Source: Linnemannia elongata
Lineage: Eukaryota > Mortierellomycota > Mortierellomycetes > Mortierellales > Mortierellaceae
DNA length: 64,000 bases
Direction of reading: 5' to 3'
NCBI GenBank assembly: GCA_036320915.1
Contig: JAXBDG010000006.1
Coordinates: 1,984,001-2,048,000 of the forward strand
Each line of letters begins with the position of its first letter. Positions within the stretch are counted from its first letter, which is position 1. The notes below the pieces were generated by a model that was not told the origin of the DNA, did not search any database, and saw only the letters and a list, made by a program, of their open reading frames with translations. Positions 33,038-44,751 of the stretch are shown here, one piece after another. A program made the translations under genes and the position numbers.

Positions 33038-35013
33038 TGTGAGGGTTAAAAAAAAAATAAACAAAAAAAATGGAAAAATAGGGGAAGGGAAGGGAAGAGG
33101 AGAGAATATACAACGAAGGTACGTTGATACGCTAGATTAAGCCAAGGAGGATGAGAGGGATTTTTTACTACAAATGGGCGAATGGCCGTTGTACGGTATG
33201 GATAAAGATGTGGGGGTGGATGCTGATAACGAAGAGCTGGAGAAGGAAAGATGGGGGGACCTGTGTGTGGGGGGTTAGAGAATGGTCTTTATATCTCTAG
33301 GAAAATTAGGGCACGATTTGAGGAAAGGGTGTTGATGATGGCAAAAAAGATCCCCCTTCCTCCTCCTCCCCCCCCCAGTCGACTTGACGAGGAAGTTGTT
33401 TATTTTGGCCCAGTCGTGTTTCGACTGAGACACACCAACCGACGGATCGAAAGCGACAATCGTCGCAACAGACAATGGCAATGGCAGGGCGGTTGAGTAT
33501 AGAATCTATCGATCGAACAAAGAGACGAAAGGAGGATTGCTTAATTGCTATCAACCCATTCCACATTCCCACCTCGCCCATCCCATCGACTGATAATATA
33601 ACGAACGGCGATCCTTTTTTTTTACGACCCTAGGCAGTAAGTAACGCTGGTGAGAGGGACAAAGGACGGGCGTCATCGCCCTCGCCTTGCAAATACACTA
33701 CGAGCCAGATCACCGGCAGACAACCACTGGCTTATGGCACTAAAGACAACAAGGCAAGTTGCAATCGCAACTGGCCACCGTACTCGATCCTCTCCAACTT
33801 CCCCAACCTCCCAAACAGCCAAAAGGGGAAGATTGCGGTGTGTGGTCAACCTGCGAGGGAAAAAAAAAAACTTTACTTCCATTCAGGTCCACAATCCCAA
33901 AAGGGAAAGGATGTCTCGGGTTGTGAGAGCACAACAACCTTTTTGATATCAAATGGATTCACAGGCTAGGAATGGGCATGGATCGGAAGGTAGGTTAGAG
34001 GTTTTTGGGGTGCTTGAATTTCTACTACCAATCTACCCACGAGTTGGATTCAAGCAACAAACAAAACAATTAGGCGACCCACTTTAATTACCCCGCATCA
34101 GATCTGACCCACTTATACTCCATTCTCTTGATCCAGGACCATTGAACACCCCATTGTACGATGCAGGGAAATCGCTGCCAATTCCCTGTCATGTCTGCGG
34201 AGGTACTTTCTCATAAATAAAAGCAAGAGGCAAGCAACTTAACATGGCGGCCTAGACTCGATTGTCAAATCATAAGAAAGATAGAGGAAGGGTGAGAGAG
34301 TCTGTCGTTCCCCACACCGGACGGAGACTGGCTGAAAAGAAACCGAAGGAGAGAGTGAGAAAGGGGTTTGAAACCGTCTCTGTTCAAGGACTAGTTTTGG
34401 GAAGGGTGATTCCAAGTGTATGCCTTTCAGCCTTTCAGCCACCAACCATATGGCGCCACTCATTGGCATCGCCGGAGAAGCAATTTTTTTTCTTCACTCT
34501 TGTCAGCACTTTCATTGTCGATGACGGTACCCTAATTTTTCGGTATATATATGGTGCCTTCCCTTCATTCTTTTTTTTTTCCTTCGATCCTGTTTTTTCA
34601 TTTCTTCCTTTCCTTCATTTCCTCTTTTCTTTTCTTTTCCCTCTCTTTCCTGTTCTCCCTCCGTTCACCATTTCAATTCACTCGTAATCCTACCCTCATC
34701 CCATTCCAATCACCAGCACTTTTTGCTCACATACCCTGCACCCATACCCTGCACCCATTTTTTTTATCATTTGTGCAATATCACCTTCACACGATAGTCA
34801 TCATCTTCTCGTTCTCAAAAACACTGCATTTCTTGATCCAATCTTGAGGGAACACACACATTTTCTCTTCATTTTTTCGTTTTTGTTCCTCTTTACTTTA
34901 CCCCTACCCCCGCACCAAATCAACTGCCTTTTTTGACCTCTACCCCATCCTTTAATCGGAGATTTTTTTCTTTCTTTCGCTGTCTGAACTGCTATATCCT
35001 CCGCCGTCCCCCG
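33038..35013. other. Divergent intergenic region, 2 kb
   Basis: No gene was recognised. It should carry the promoters of the GPI-type protein (left) and the MFS transporter (right). A direct repeat of about 14 bp (ATACCCTGCACCCA, immediately tandem) lies near 34730-34760. The last 400 bp on the plus strand are strongly C/T-rich. Confidence 0.5.
34544..34552 (+). promoter_or_regulatory. Possible TATA box upstream of the MFS transporter
   Basis: TATATATAT 462 bp before the ATG at 35014, followed by a long pyrimidine leader. It counts as a candidate only if the leader is that long or contains an intron. Confidence 0.3.
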
Positions 35014-36978
35014 ATGACAAACCAACAGCAAATAATAGACCCCGTCAGCAAACCGGCAGTGATGGCCACTACATACGGCAACTCGACTGTCAACAGCAGT
35101 ACAACCACTATCCACCAGACCAACAGCAACAGCAATAATGGCCACTCCACACCTTCGTCTGACCTGACAACGATACAATCAAGGCCTCAGTCGTTCTCGG
35201 ATAGAAAAACGATCGACGGTTCAATTGAGGATGGCCGGAGAGGGAGTGAGCCTAATAACGAGAAGTCTCTTAGCAAGAAAGGATCGATGAGTGGCGATGA
35301 TGATGATGGTGTTGTTATGGAGGGTGGATACCGTGGATACCTTGTCGTCTTTGGCGGTTTCCTTGTAAGTACCTTTCTTTGTGAATTTTTTTGCTTTTGA
35401 GTTGAGTCAAACAATCAAATCGGATCAGAGATCATCGTCCTCTGTTGTTTTGTTTTGTGTAACGATGTGTCCGTGGCTGTGTGGGCGTCACTCGTGGCAA
35501 ATTAAAGGAGAGCACCTTCACTCTTCCACTCTCCTTGAACGACTATCCATTTTCTCACTTGCTTGAATAATGCATCAGACACCTTTCACACCTCGGCTGT
35601 ACCATTCTCCCTATCCTTATCATGGTTCTGCAGTATATCTTACAAGGGTCCTGACCCCACATACCCCGCAACTCCTCACAGCACCTCACCAACAACACCC
35701 CGCACACCGTCTGTCCGGAGCTTCAATTCCCGGCACAACCATGGTATTGTTTACTATTGACGATACTGTCAAACACACTAACAATTTATTTTTTCTTTTT
35801 TTCCCCCTTTCTGCCTCTTTCGTCACTAGATTATTCTAGCTCTGATCGGATATGTCTCTATTTACGGCGTCTTCCAGGCCAAATACAATGACATCTACGG
35901 TACTCGGGGCTACGCTCAGTCATCCATCTCATTTGTCGGTTCCCTTGCAAGTGGCTTCCAGTTCGGATTCACTATCATCGCAGGACCTGCCATGAACCGC
36001 TTCGGACACAAGATCACCCTCTGGGCAGGCTGCATCATTGCCTCCCTTGGTCTCCTCCTTGCCTCCTGGTGCACCGAACTCTGGCAACTCTACCTGACCC
36101 AGGGTGTTATGTTTGGAATCGGTGCTTCATTTCTCAACATTGCCGCAACAGCCATCCCCCCTCTCTGGTACGACAAGCATCGTGGTCTGGCGATGGGCAT
36201 CTGTTTCTGCGGAGCCGGTGTTGGAGGTCTTGGCCTCGGATTCGTGATCCCTGCACTGATCAATGCCGTCGATATCTACTGGACCCTGAGGATCTTCGCC
36301 ATCTTCCACTTTGTCTGCACCGCTTTTGCAGCCATTGTGATGCGAGCCCCGCGTCAGCTTGCTGGCCCCCCTGTCGAGACCAAGCGTGAGGTCATGAACT
36401 GGTCTCTCGTGAAGGATTCCGGATTCATGCTCTGGTTCCTCTGCTCTTGTCTCTTCGGCTTTGCCTACGTGGTCCCCTTTGCCTATGTGCCCTCCTTCGC
36501 CAAGGATGTCATTGGATTGGACCCCAACGTTCAAGGAGGACAGCTGTTGGCCATCATGTCGGGAGCCAACGCCATCGGTCGTATCCTTATTGGAATGGCA
36601 GGAGATCGGTTGGGTGCCATTCCGGTTGCCGGATTGTCATTTATTGGAACAGGGGCTAGTTGTTTTATCTGGATGTTCTCAAAGACCCACGGAGCGTTAA
36701 TTGCGTTTTCGATTGTGTATGGGTTCTTCTCCGGGGCGTTCTTTACTATGATCGCGTCGATCACGGCCAACATTGTCGGACTGGCCGATCTGGGATCCGG
36801 ACTGACGATTATCTACCTGATCAACACCCCTGGAAACTTGTTTACGCTGCCCATTGCTGGAAAGATCTTCGAGCAGGCTGGCGACTACAAGGCGATGATT
36901 GGGTACGATGCTGCCATGTGGTTTGCAGGCGGGTTCGCATTCCTAGCACTCCAAATCCAACAACGCCGTGCGAAATAA
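35014..36978 (+). CDS. Major facilitator superfamily transporter, monocarboxylate-transporter-like
   Basis: Seen: two exons, 35014-35364 and 35830-36978, totalling 499 codons plus stop. About 100 N-terminal residues are hydrophilic (S, T, N, acidic). Then GGYRGYLVVFGGFL opens helix 1, and the second exon carries the remaining helices. Family signs are RFGHK in the loop after helix 2, WYDKHRGLAMGICFCGAGVG in helices 4-5, and GANAIGRILIGMAGDRLG in the second half. Known: the MCT/Mch branch of MFS has this layout with 12 helices and a long cytosolic N-terminus. In fungi its members include riboflavin and carboxylate carriers as well as orphans. Inferred: proton-coupled uptake or export of a small organic anion; the substrate is not predictable. 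The stop lies only 158 bp before the Msp1 ATG. Confidence 0.88.
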
Positions 36979-36979
36979 A
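36974..36979 (+). terminator. AATAAA overlapping the stop codon of the MFS gene
   Basis: The TAA stop is embedded in AATAAA. Given the 158-bp gap to the next gene on the same strand, this could serve as a compact polyadenylation signal, but such a match can also arise by chance. Confidence 0.3.
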
Positions 36980-37136
36980 ATTTCTGTATGTCTATTGTCA
37001 CGTGAAACATTTCTTTGCCTTTTTCGAAGAACACAAGGCCCTTTCTTTTCCTTTACCTTTGAATTCGTTCCATCGCAGCCGATCCCTTCTTTCTCCAACA
37101 CCACACTTCCGCCCTTCCCCTTCCCCTTCTTCCCCG

Positions 37137-39097
37137 ATGCAACCCCAGACTAAGAAGTACATCGCCGACTGTAAGTCCACTCTTGCTCAATTACAACTCT
37201 CATTGGAGACTTCTCTTCGGCCCGGCTCTATTTTTTTTTTCTTTAAGCAAGCTGGAAGTAGCGAACCACAACCTTTTGGCTTGGCGAAGAGTAACACAAT
37301 GAAAAACCGCCGGACGACTAATGCAGGTCCGCATCGCTTAACGATGTGGCCGCATTCGTAATGGAACCCTACCGACAGCCCTGGAGTGCTTATTCGTAGT
37401 TGACAGCGAATCGACAGGAAAAACAAAGGTCGTCAAGAAAACACTCCTGATACACAGTAGCCTTCAGGAACCACCTCTGGACAATTGCGGGAACCACAGA
37501 AAAAAAGGAATCATACTGCTCCTTTGTTCCTGAAAAACTAATGCTCCGTGTGCGTAATCATCCTGTGAATACCATTAGTGGCACTATTTGCCTTGTCGCA
37601 GGCAGCATTCTACTATGCATTCAAGTATATCATCTCCTCGATGGATCCCTTAAAGACGAAAAAGAAGGATGCACATGAAAAGAGCGCCAAAGTCCTGGAT
37701 CGGCTCGGGGTAAGGAAGAAATCATTTTAAACCTTTGTGCTCAGAAATATTTTTTGTTATTTTGTTCACTCTTCCCTTCCGGAAACGAACAATGCAAGGG
37801 TCCTCTCTCTGTCTCTGTATGTATCTCTTGACTAACATCAGCTTGTTTTTTATATGTGACAATTGGTAGCATCGTGACATCAAGTTGAACGAGTACGAGC
37901 AGGTCATCGCATCCGAAGTTATTCACCCAGAGGACATCAAGGTTGACTTTGACCGTAAGGATTGTTCTTATTTGAAAAGGCGGAGGAATGGGTTGCAGGA
38001 CGGGAGAAGGTTAAAAGGGGGGGGATTACTTGTTTGTTTGTGTCTGTGCCCATTGCTTTGCTGTTTTGAAAGAAGTAGGACAAACCAACTAACCCCTCGC
38101 TCCTTTCCCTCCTTTGTTCTTGTGTTTGTTCTTCTCTCTTCGATCCCCCCTATAGAGATTGGTGGATTGGATCCTATCATCCGCTCCCTGCGCGAGAGTG
38201 TTATCTTGCCCCTCAACCACCCTGCGCTTTTCACTAGCGCCTCTGGATTGTTGGGAGCCCCCAAGGGAGTGTTGTTGTACGGACCCCCCGGATGCGGAAA
38301 GACCATGTTGGCTAAGGCCCTCGCCAAGGAATCAGGAGCAACTTTCATCAACATGCATGTGTCAACCTTGACCGACAAGTGGTTCGGAGAGTCCAACAAG
38401 CTGGTTGCCGCCTTGTTTTCGTTGGCCCACAAGATGCAGCCCGCCATTATCTTTATTGACGAGATTGACTCGTTCCTGAGAGAGCGTCGCAGCAATGACC
38501 ATGAGATCACCAGCATGATGAAGGCCGAGTTTATGAGCATGTGGGACGGTCTGACAACAGGAGAGGATACCCGGATCATTGTCCTCGGCGCCACCAACCG
38601 GCCCAACGATATCGACTCTGCCATTTTGAGGAGAATGCCCAAGCGTTTCGCCATCAAGTTGCCCTCTGAGGAGCAGCGCATGAACATCTTGAAGCTGGTG
38701 AGTGCCTCCCTGACCCTGTTTTCACGTAGAGTTGGCGTTAAGTACAATGCTTTATCCGTTGATTTGAATACTGATACCTCATTGTTATTACTATTCGTCC
38801 TTGATGAACTAGATGTTGGCCCAGACCAAGATCGAACCCAACTTTGATTTCCGCAAGCTGGTCCAGAAAACAGCAGGATTCTCAGGAAGTGATTTGAAGG
38901 AGGCTTGCAGGAACGCGTCGATGTTGCCATTGAGAGAGTACCTCAGGGGAAAGGGATCGGACACAAAGGGCGCTCTTGACGGAGTTGTCTTGGATCGTGA
39001 TGAGGTTCGCGCCTTGCGTCTGTCTGATTTCTTCCAGCATGATTCTAACGAGGAGTCATCATCGCATGTTATCCTTGAGCAGACTGACCTGGATTAG
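37137..39097 (+). CDS. MSP1: Msp1/ATAD1 mitochondrial outer-membrane AAA ATPase
   Basis: Seen: five exons, 37137-37170, 37579-37709, 37870-37954, 38156-38697 and 38813-39097, totalling 358 codons plus stop (yeast Msp1 has 362). The N-terminal membrane anchor ([20 protein letters not shown]) spans the exon 1/2 junction. Then come [11 protein letters not shown], Walker A GPPGCGKT near 126, a pore loop with KWFGESNK, Walker B IIFIDEID near 181, sensor [10 protein letters not shown] and arginine-finger segment RRMPKRF. The alpha-helical C-terminus has [14 protein letters not shown]. Known: Msp1 extracts mistargeted tail-anchored proteins from the mitochondrial outer membrane and peroxisomes. Everything needed for ATP hydrolysis is present. 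A run of minus-strand open frame opposite exon 4 is a shadow. Confidence 0.95.
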
Positions 39098-39516
39098 AGA
39101 GAGAGAGACACCCTCTCTTCTTTTTTGTCGTCAACAACATGGAGTGTACAACAACAACCAAAACGAACACAACTTAGACACATGTTACATTAATATATGA
39201 TTTTTTTAAGCGGTTACGTTGAGGAAGGCTACGTTGTCAAGTTGAAGGCATGTTTGCGGGCAAAATCGTTCCTGGGGTGATTGATCGTGCTCAATGAAGC
39301 ACGGACGACTTTTTCTTTATTCTTACACGTGATGAAAGCGAGGAAGTGTTGCCTTCAACTTTCAAGTCTCTTTCTTGCCCCAACGACTTTGCATCTCGAC
39401 TCGACATTCCTGGACGCGTTTTTCTTGACAAAGCTCATTCTCTCTTCTTTTCTTTTCTTTCATTCCTACTTTTTACAAACACACCCGTTTCCCTTCCTTA
39501 AAACTCCTCATTCAGA
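39098..39516. promoter_or_regulatory. Spacer between Msp1 and biotin ligase
   Basis: 419 bp holding the Msp1 3' end and the biotin-ligase promoter. T/C-rich from 39430 to the ATG. No TATA box was recognised. Confidence 0.45.
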
Positions 39517-41685
39517 ATGAACGTCTTGGTCTACTCGGGCGAAGGCACCTCAAGAGCCTCGCTGGCTCACACCGTCCGCACACTGCGTTCCCTGGTCGGG
39601 CACCACTACGACGTGATGAAAATCGACGCCAAGGGTCTCACAACCGAACCGTGGGAAGAATCCACCTCCCTCCTCGTCATCCCCGGCGGGCGCGATGTCC
39701 CTTATACCCGCGATCTCAACGGTGCAGCCAACGACAAGATCCGTGCTTATGTCGCAGGGGGAGGACGATTCTGGGGGATTTGCGCAGGCGCCTATTTCTC
39801 ATCAGATCAAATTGTTTTTGAGGTCGGGACGCCATTGGAGGTTCAGGGTGCTAGGGAGTTGAAGTTCTTTGCAGGCGAGTGTCGTGGAGTTGTCTATCCG
39901 GGGTTTGTTTATGACTCTGAGCAGGGGGCTAATGCTGTTGGGATCCGGTTGGCGGAGGAAGTGTTTGGAAGTGAGGGGCTGGGGTTTGAGGAGACGAGGG
40001 TTTATTTCAATGGTGGTGGGTACTTTGTTGATGCTGAGAAGAAGCCTGGATGTTCGGTTTTGGCCTGGTACAAGGACACTGATGGTAACGAAGGTCAAAA
40101 GGCGGCGATGATTGCCTGTCAGGTCGGACAGGGAATGGCGCTATTGACAGGAGTCCATCCAGAGTACGACCCTGCCCATCTGGATGCAGGAAACCCCGAG
40201 TACGGACCCTTGCCTAACGTGGTGTCGCAGTTGTTGGAGACAGATCAGCAGAGGCTCTTATTGGTGAGGAGTTTGTTGAAGAAGTTGGGACTCAAGTTGT
40301 CCCAGCCCGAGGTTTCTCAGGCTGCTGCTACCACCCAGGATGCCGCCATTGTCGCCCTGCCTCCAGGAGCCATCCTGGGAATCCCCGACCTGACGCCTTT
40401 GTACCTTGCCTCAGTGGAGCCCGCCTACACGACTCTGCTGGCTCATTCCTTGAGGTCTATTGCCACACCTGAGGGACTCATCAAGGAGCCTAACGACACC
40501 TTCCAACTGATCGCTTCGCCTCAGCACACGATCCCTGTCCACACTTCGACACTCTCAGAGACTGCAGAAGGAGAGAGCGAGGAGAAGGTGATCAAGAACC
40601 TAGTCGTCTGCCATGATGGAGGACCCCCAGCCTCGACCACACCCCAGTTTGTCATGAACGACTATTTCCAGCATCTGAAAAAGATTCGTCCAGCGACTCA
40701 ACAGTTCACTTTCGGAAACTCACTGTTGTATGGAGAGGTCGTCTCTTCCACTCAAACAATGCTCGACAAGAACTTTACGTTGTGCCAACACCTCCCCACA
40801 GGCTTTGTCTGTAACGCGACTATCCAGACGGCTGGACGTGGTCGTGGACGCAATTCTTGGATCTCTCCTCCTGGGTGTCTTCAGTTCTCGATGGTGTTGA
40901 GACATCCCTTCCAGGCTCGTCATGCGTCAGCGGTATTTGTGCAGTACTTGGTTGCGTTGGCGGTTGTCGAGAGTGTTTGCTCCTTGCCCGGGTATGAGGA
41001 GGTGCCGTTGAAGCTCAAGTGGCCCAATGATATCTATGCGGAGGCACCCCTAGAGGAAGGCGAGGAGCCGGCTCCTGAGGGTACTGCACCACGTATGGTC
41101 AAAGTTGGAGGTGTCCTAGTCAACTCCAACTTCAGCGGCTCCGAGTTCCTTCTCGTCGCAGGTAAGTCTCCTCCTTCATGTCTCTTTCACAACAATTGGC
41201 GACCCTGGAATTATTACAGTTCTAATTATTTGATTGTTCATTTTTTATTTTTTTTTGCCACACTAGGTTGCGGAATCAACACGACGAACCCTAACCCAAC
41301 AACGTCCATCAACCACCTAATCCGATACCATAACAAGAAGACTGGCAAGAACCTCGCCCTCTTCACCCAGGAAACCCTCCTCGCCCACATCCTCGTCAAG
41401 CTCGAACAAATGTACACTACCTTCGTCCACGGCAACGGCACCGGATTTGCCCAGCTCGAACAGACGTATTACAAACGCTGGCTCCACACCAACGCCTTTG
41501 TGACCCTCACTACCATGACTCCGCATAGAAGAGTGAGGATCCAGGGGATCACGTTGGATTATGGGTTGTTGAAAACTGTTGGTGTCGATGAACAAGGGAG
41601 GGATATTGTGGGAGAGGAGTTTAGATTGCAGCCGGATGGCAATTCTTTTGATATGCTCAAGGGTCTTATTTCGACAAAGTTGTGA
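39517..41685 (+). CDS. BPL1: Biotin-protein ligase (holocarboxylase synthetase)
   Basis: Seen: two exons, 39517-41161 and 41267-41685, totalling 687 codons plus stop; ATG at 39517 in a CA-rich context. Residues 1-260 form a class I glutamine-amidotransferase-like domain with LLVIPGGRD, GICAG (Cys near 89) and GVHPEYD (near 212). The catalytic part has GRGRGRNSW (biotin and adenylate loop, near 439), LKWPNDIY (near 501), VGGVLVNS and CGINTTNP, followed by the C-terminal SH3-like cap ending in RLQPDG. Known: the enzyme activates biotin with ATP and attaches it to a lysine of carboxylases such as acetyl-CoA and pyruvate carboxylase. The extra N-terminal domain is usual for fungal Bpl1. The only intron splits the GCGIN motif region. 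Confidence 0.94.
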   Translation: MNVLVYSGEGTSRASLAHTVRTLRSLVGHHYDVMKIDAKGLTTEPWEESTSLLVIPGGRDVPYTRDLNGAANDKIRAYVAGGGRFWGICAGAYFSSDQIVFEVGTPLEVQGARELKFFAGECRGVVYPGFVYDSEQGANAVGIRLAEEVFGSEGLGFEETRVYFNGGGYFVDAEKKPGCSVLAWYKDTDGNEGQKAAMIACQVGQGMALLTGVHPEYDPAHLDAGNPEYGPLPNVVSQLLETDQQRLLLVRSLLKKLGLKLSQPEVSQAAATTQDAAIVALPPGAILGIPDLTPLYLASVEPAYTTLLAHSLRSIATPEGLIKEPNDTFQLIASPQHTIPVHTSTLSETAEGESEEKVIKNLVVCHDGGPPASTTPQFVMNDYFQHLKKIRPATQQFTFGNSLLYGEVVSSTQTMLDKNFTLCQHLPTGFVCNATIQTAGRGRGRNSWISPPGCLQFSMVLRHPFQARHASAVFVQYLVALAVVESVCSLPGYEEVPLKLKWPNDIYAEAPLEEGEEPAPEGTAPRMVKVGGVLVNSNFSGSEFLLVAGKSPPSCLFHNNWRPWNYYSSNYLIVHFLFFFATLGCGINTTNPNPTTSINHLIRYHNKKTGKNLALFTQETLLAHILVKLEQMYTTFVHGNGTGFAQLEQTYYKRWLHTNAFVTLTTMTPHRRVRIQGITLDYGLLKTVGVDEQGRDIVGEEFRLQPDGNSFDMLKGLISTKL

Positions 41686-41902
41686 GAGAAGATGTTTATA
41701 ATCATATTAAAGACGAGACAGGGTGAACGGTTACACGCATTTTTTCGTCTTGGTCTAGGCTGAGATCGTTTCATCCTCCAATTCCATGTTTCCTTTCCAC
41801 CACGCTACGCGTCAAAAATTTAACTACAAGAAAAGCGCGTATGTATGTAACTACAAATTCTACCGTGACAACCCACAGGGGTTGAAAGGTGTACTTTTAT
41901 TA

Positions 41903-44133
41903 CTAGCTTGTTTTCAAAACCTTGGTCTTGGAGAAGAGGGCGTTTGAGATCCCTAGGGCGCCGACAAGGTCTTGGATCTGAAGGTTCTCCCTCGGAAACT
42001 CGTTCGAGTCCGACAATCCTTGTTGTAATGTTTCTGTGTCTGGCAGGAACGACATCAGGGCCCGCATCTTGAATAGTACGTCATCGAACGTTGCAATGAA
42101 CATGTTTTGATCATAGTGCTCCAATATGCTCGTGTACTCGTTGTATCGGAATCTTAGAACTTGGTCCTCGCTCTCCTTTTCCTCCTCTTTTTTCGTGACA
42201 GTTGTTGATGATGGATCCCCACTGTCCTCCTCAACCATCACCACCTCCTCCTCCTCCTTATCGCCAAGGGTGATCTCAAACTCACCCCAGAAAGGATGGC
42301 TATACACCCCAACATATGCCTTCAAATCACCCGCAAACATAAGAGGGTTCCTGTCAGCGACGGCAATTGGCAAAAAGATTCCCTCACCAATCATCTCTAC
42401 TCCCGCATACGCTTCCTTCGCCAATGGAATAGCTCCTCCATTGATCCAACTATCATCGCCATCCTCGTCCTTGACGACCTTGACATCGGGCAAGTTCAAC
42501 ATGGGAGTTGCGATCGAGAATGGGAGGAAGGAGCAAACGTGACCGAATGTGCAGGTGTTGGCTAACATAGCGATGACTAGATCGTGGTCTGGGAAAATTG
42601 TTACGTCTGAACCGTACCCCATGTCGGCACCATCTTTATAAAAAAATAAATGCACAATGGATAAGAAACAAAGTTTGTTAGAAAAAGAAAAAAAAAAGAG
42701 CGATAAATTTCGCGTTTAGTTGTGACCCCCCCACACCCTCCCCGAGACAAAAAGAGAGGGGATTGGGGGGAGCACGGTCTGTTCTTGTGTACTTTTTTTC
42801 TCTATTTTTTTCTTCCTTCTTTTTACAAAAAAAAAAAAAAAAAAAACTTACACGCAGTGATATACCGTTGGCCACAGAAGGTGTCTTGCATCCACCCGAA
42901 TCCATTTGAAAAAATGGGATCAAACTCTACCCATCGAAAATTGGGTCTATCATTCCACTCGAACGTACGAGGCTTCAATGTCTCCTCAACACTCATCCTG
43001 TTCAAAACCTGCTTCCCATCCACGGCACCCAGATCCATAATAACCTTCCCCCACCGGACCAGATCCAGCACATTAGAGTACACATCTACCGCAGCAGCCA
43101 GGGCCATGTACGGCTTCTCATTCAGGGGAAAGATCCGATTCTCTCCCCTCTGTGCGGCATCAAACGAGTAGGCCATATGTGAGAGTGCATAGTTCTGAGA
43201 GAGCTGCCTCATCTTGTACTGTGAGAATCCTGTATTGGTGAGTCCGATTGGGTGGATAACTTTGTCCAGGACGAGTTGTTCATAGGAGGTTGCTCCTGCG
43301 ACATGGGCGGCAGCTTCACCGGCGACGGCGTACATGACATCGTTTACATTGAAATTGGCACCGAGTTGTGAGGGGACGTCGTCATAATAGCGAAGGTCTT
43401 TGATGAGCTCTTTCCGTGGTTTGGTGCTTTTGTGCCATGTGAGTATGTTGTTCGGCAGACCCTAGGATAATACGGTTGTTTTACGCAAAGAAAAAAAAAC
43501 GTGTTAAAATAAAGGAGAGGAGCGGTACAAAAAGCAGAAGGGAGATGGCAGGGATAATGGATCTAGAAAACATACTGAGTACTGAGAGAGCAAGTCGGCA
43601 AAGGTGATCTGAGACGTGAGGACCGGGTCTTTGAGCTGGAATTCGGGCAGGTATGTGCTAATGGGTGTCGTGTCCCAGTCTACTTTCCCTTCTGCGACCA
43701 GTTCGCCGATTGCCGCCGCCGTGAATGTCTTTGTCAACGACGCGATCGGTTGCAATGTCTAAACGTTTTTCATCAAAATGTAACATGCGCGATCGGATCA
43801 AAGGGACGAGGAGGTACAAGAAAATGTATAAGAGTCAAGGAAATGAATTGACCAGCATAAGTTCTCATTTGTTCTCTCAGTTTCAAAGATCCATACCGCT
43901 TCCTCTCCTTGTTTCCTTTCGTTTGGGTCCTTTTAACTTACTTCGATGGTGTAGGGGTCAATTTGGTTGCGTTTACCGAAACCTTCGGCAAAGACTAACT
44001 GGTTCTTGTGGAGAACGGCAATACTCATGCCTGGGATCCCGCATCGTTGCATGATCCTCTTGATGTTTGAACAGGTTTCTAGGTAGGGAACCTTGGGAGT
44101 CATCATCACCTTTGACATACTGACGATACACAT
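41903..44133 (-). CDS. Serine beta-lactamase-like protein, copy A (two active-site motifs lost; start uncertain)
   Basis: Seen: exons 44133-43942, 43758-43576, 43461-42852 and 42633-41903, totalling 571 codons plus stop. The intron positions and phases equal those of the neighbouring copy B. SxxK is present as SLTK (71-74). The YxN position reads V-N-D (Val164). The H-x-G position reads A-Y-G (328-330). The C-terminal lipocalin-like part carries an acidic Glu/Lys insert near 480. Known: in class C beta-lactamase-fold hydrolases the Ser, Lys and Tyr form the active site, and K/H-x-G lines the oxyanion side. Inferred: catalytically weak or inactive. The ATG at 44133 gives no signal peptide, unlike copy B. 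An upstream exon is possible, since an acceptor-like TATTCAG ends near 44179. Intron 3 begins with a T20 run. Confidence 0.82.
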
Positions 44134-44640
44134 GTTGGATTGGCTGGCCTTTTTTGCTGGTCGATGTGATGAAACTGAATAGTAACAACAATGGGTGAAG
44201 GGTGTGATGTGGGAAATATTTGGAAGGATGAGGAGGAGAGTAGGAAAGATGAACGAGAGGAAGAAAGAAGAAGAAAAAAAAAAGTTTGTGATTTAACATT
44301 GACTGTTGTATTGGTTGGTTTTTTACCTTCAATACCTTTTGTGACACTGGCCTTTCTCTTACTTTCTTTTCTTCGTTTAGAGAGAACGGGCCTCTAGCAT
44401 TGGAACAAACTAGAAAAAAAAATCACCAAATTTAGACATGTTTTACAGATGAGGCTATGCATCGCCCATGGGCAAAGTGAGAGTGTACAACTCTGTGCCT
44501 GTTTTAATTCAACCCAAACATAAACAAACATGGAGTCAATGTCCAATTTTTTTTTCTTCGCCTCTCCCCAACAATAACAGTATCGCGACTAAGGAATAAT
44601 AACGCGTCGCTACATAGACTGCAAGCACCGCCACTGGTTG

Positions 44641-44681
<41 letters not shown>

Positions 44682-44751
44682 TTTTTTTATGGATATGGTT
44701 ATGGTGTACGGGGTACGATCGACCGGTAAAGAAGAATATCTAGACCAGTCT
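44134..44751. other. Spacer between the two beta-lactamase-like genes, with poly(A)
   Basis: Contains the promoter, and possibly an unseen first exon, of copy A and the 3' flank of copy B, including a 39-nt A run at 44641-44679. No clear signal-peptide exon was found by eye. Confidence 0.5.
44641..44679. repeat. Poly(A) tract, 39 nt
   Basis: Uninterrupted A run in the 3' flank of beta-lactamase-like copy B; poly(T) on the gene's strand. Confidence 0.9.

Noticed and set aside
37968..38930. 320-codon minus-strand open frame opposite Msp1
   Set aside because: It covers exactly the conserved AAA exon plus introns, and the plus strand encodes an unambiguous Msp1. Shadow.
44641..44679. Poly(A) tract as the tail of a retroposed gene
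   Set aside because: No coding remnant in the correct orientation precedes it and no target-site duplication was seen; similar runs occur throughout the window.
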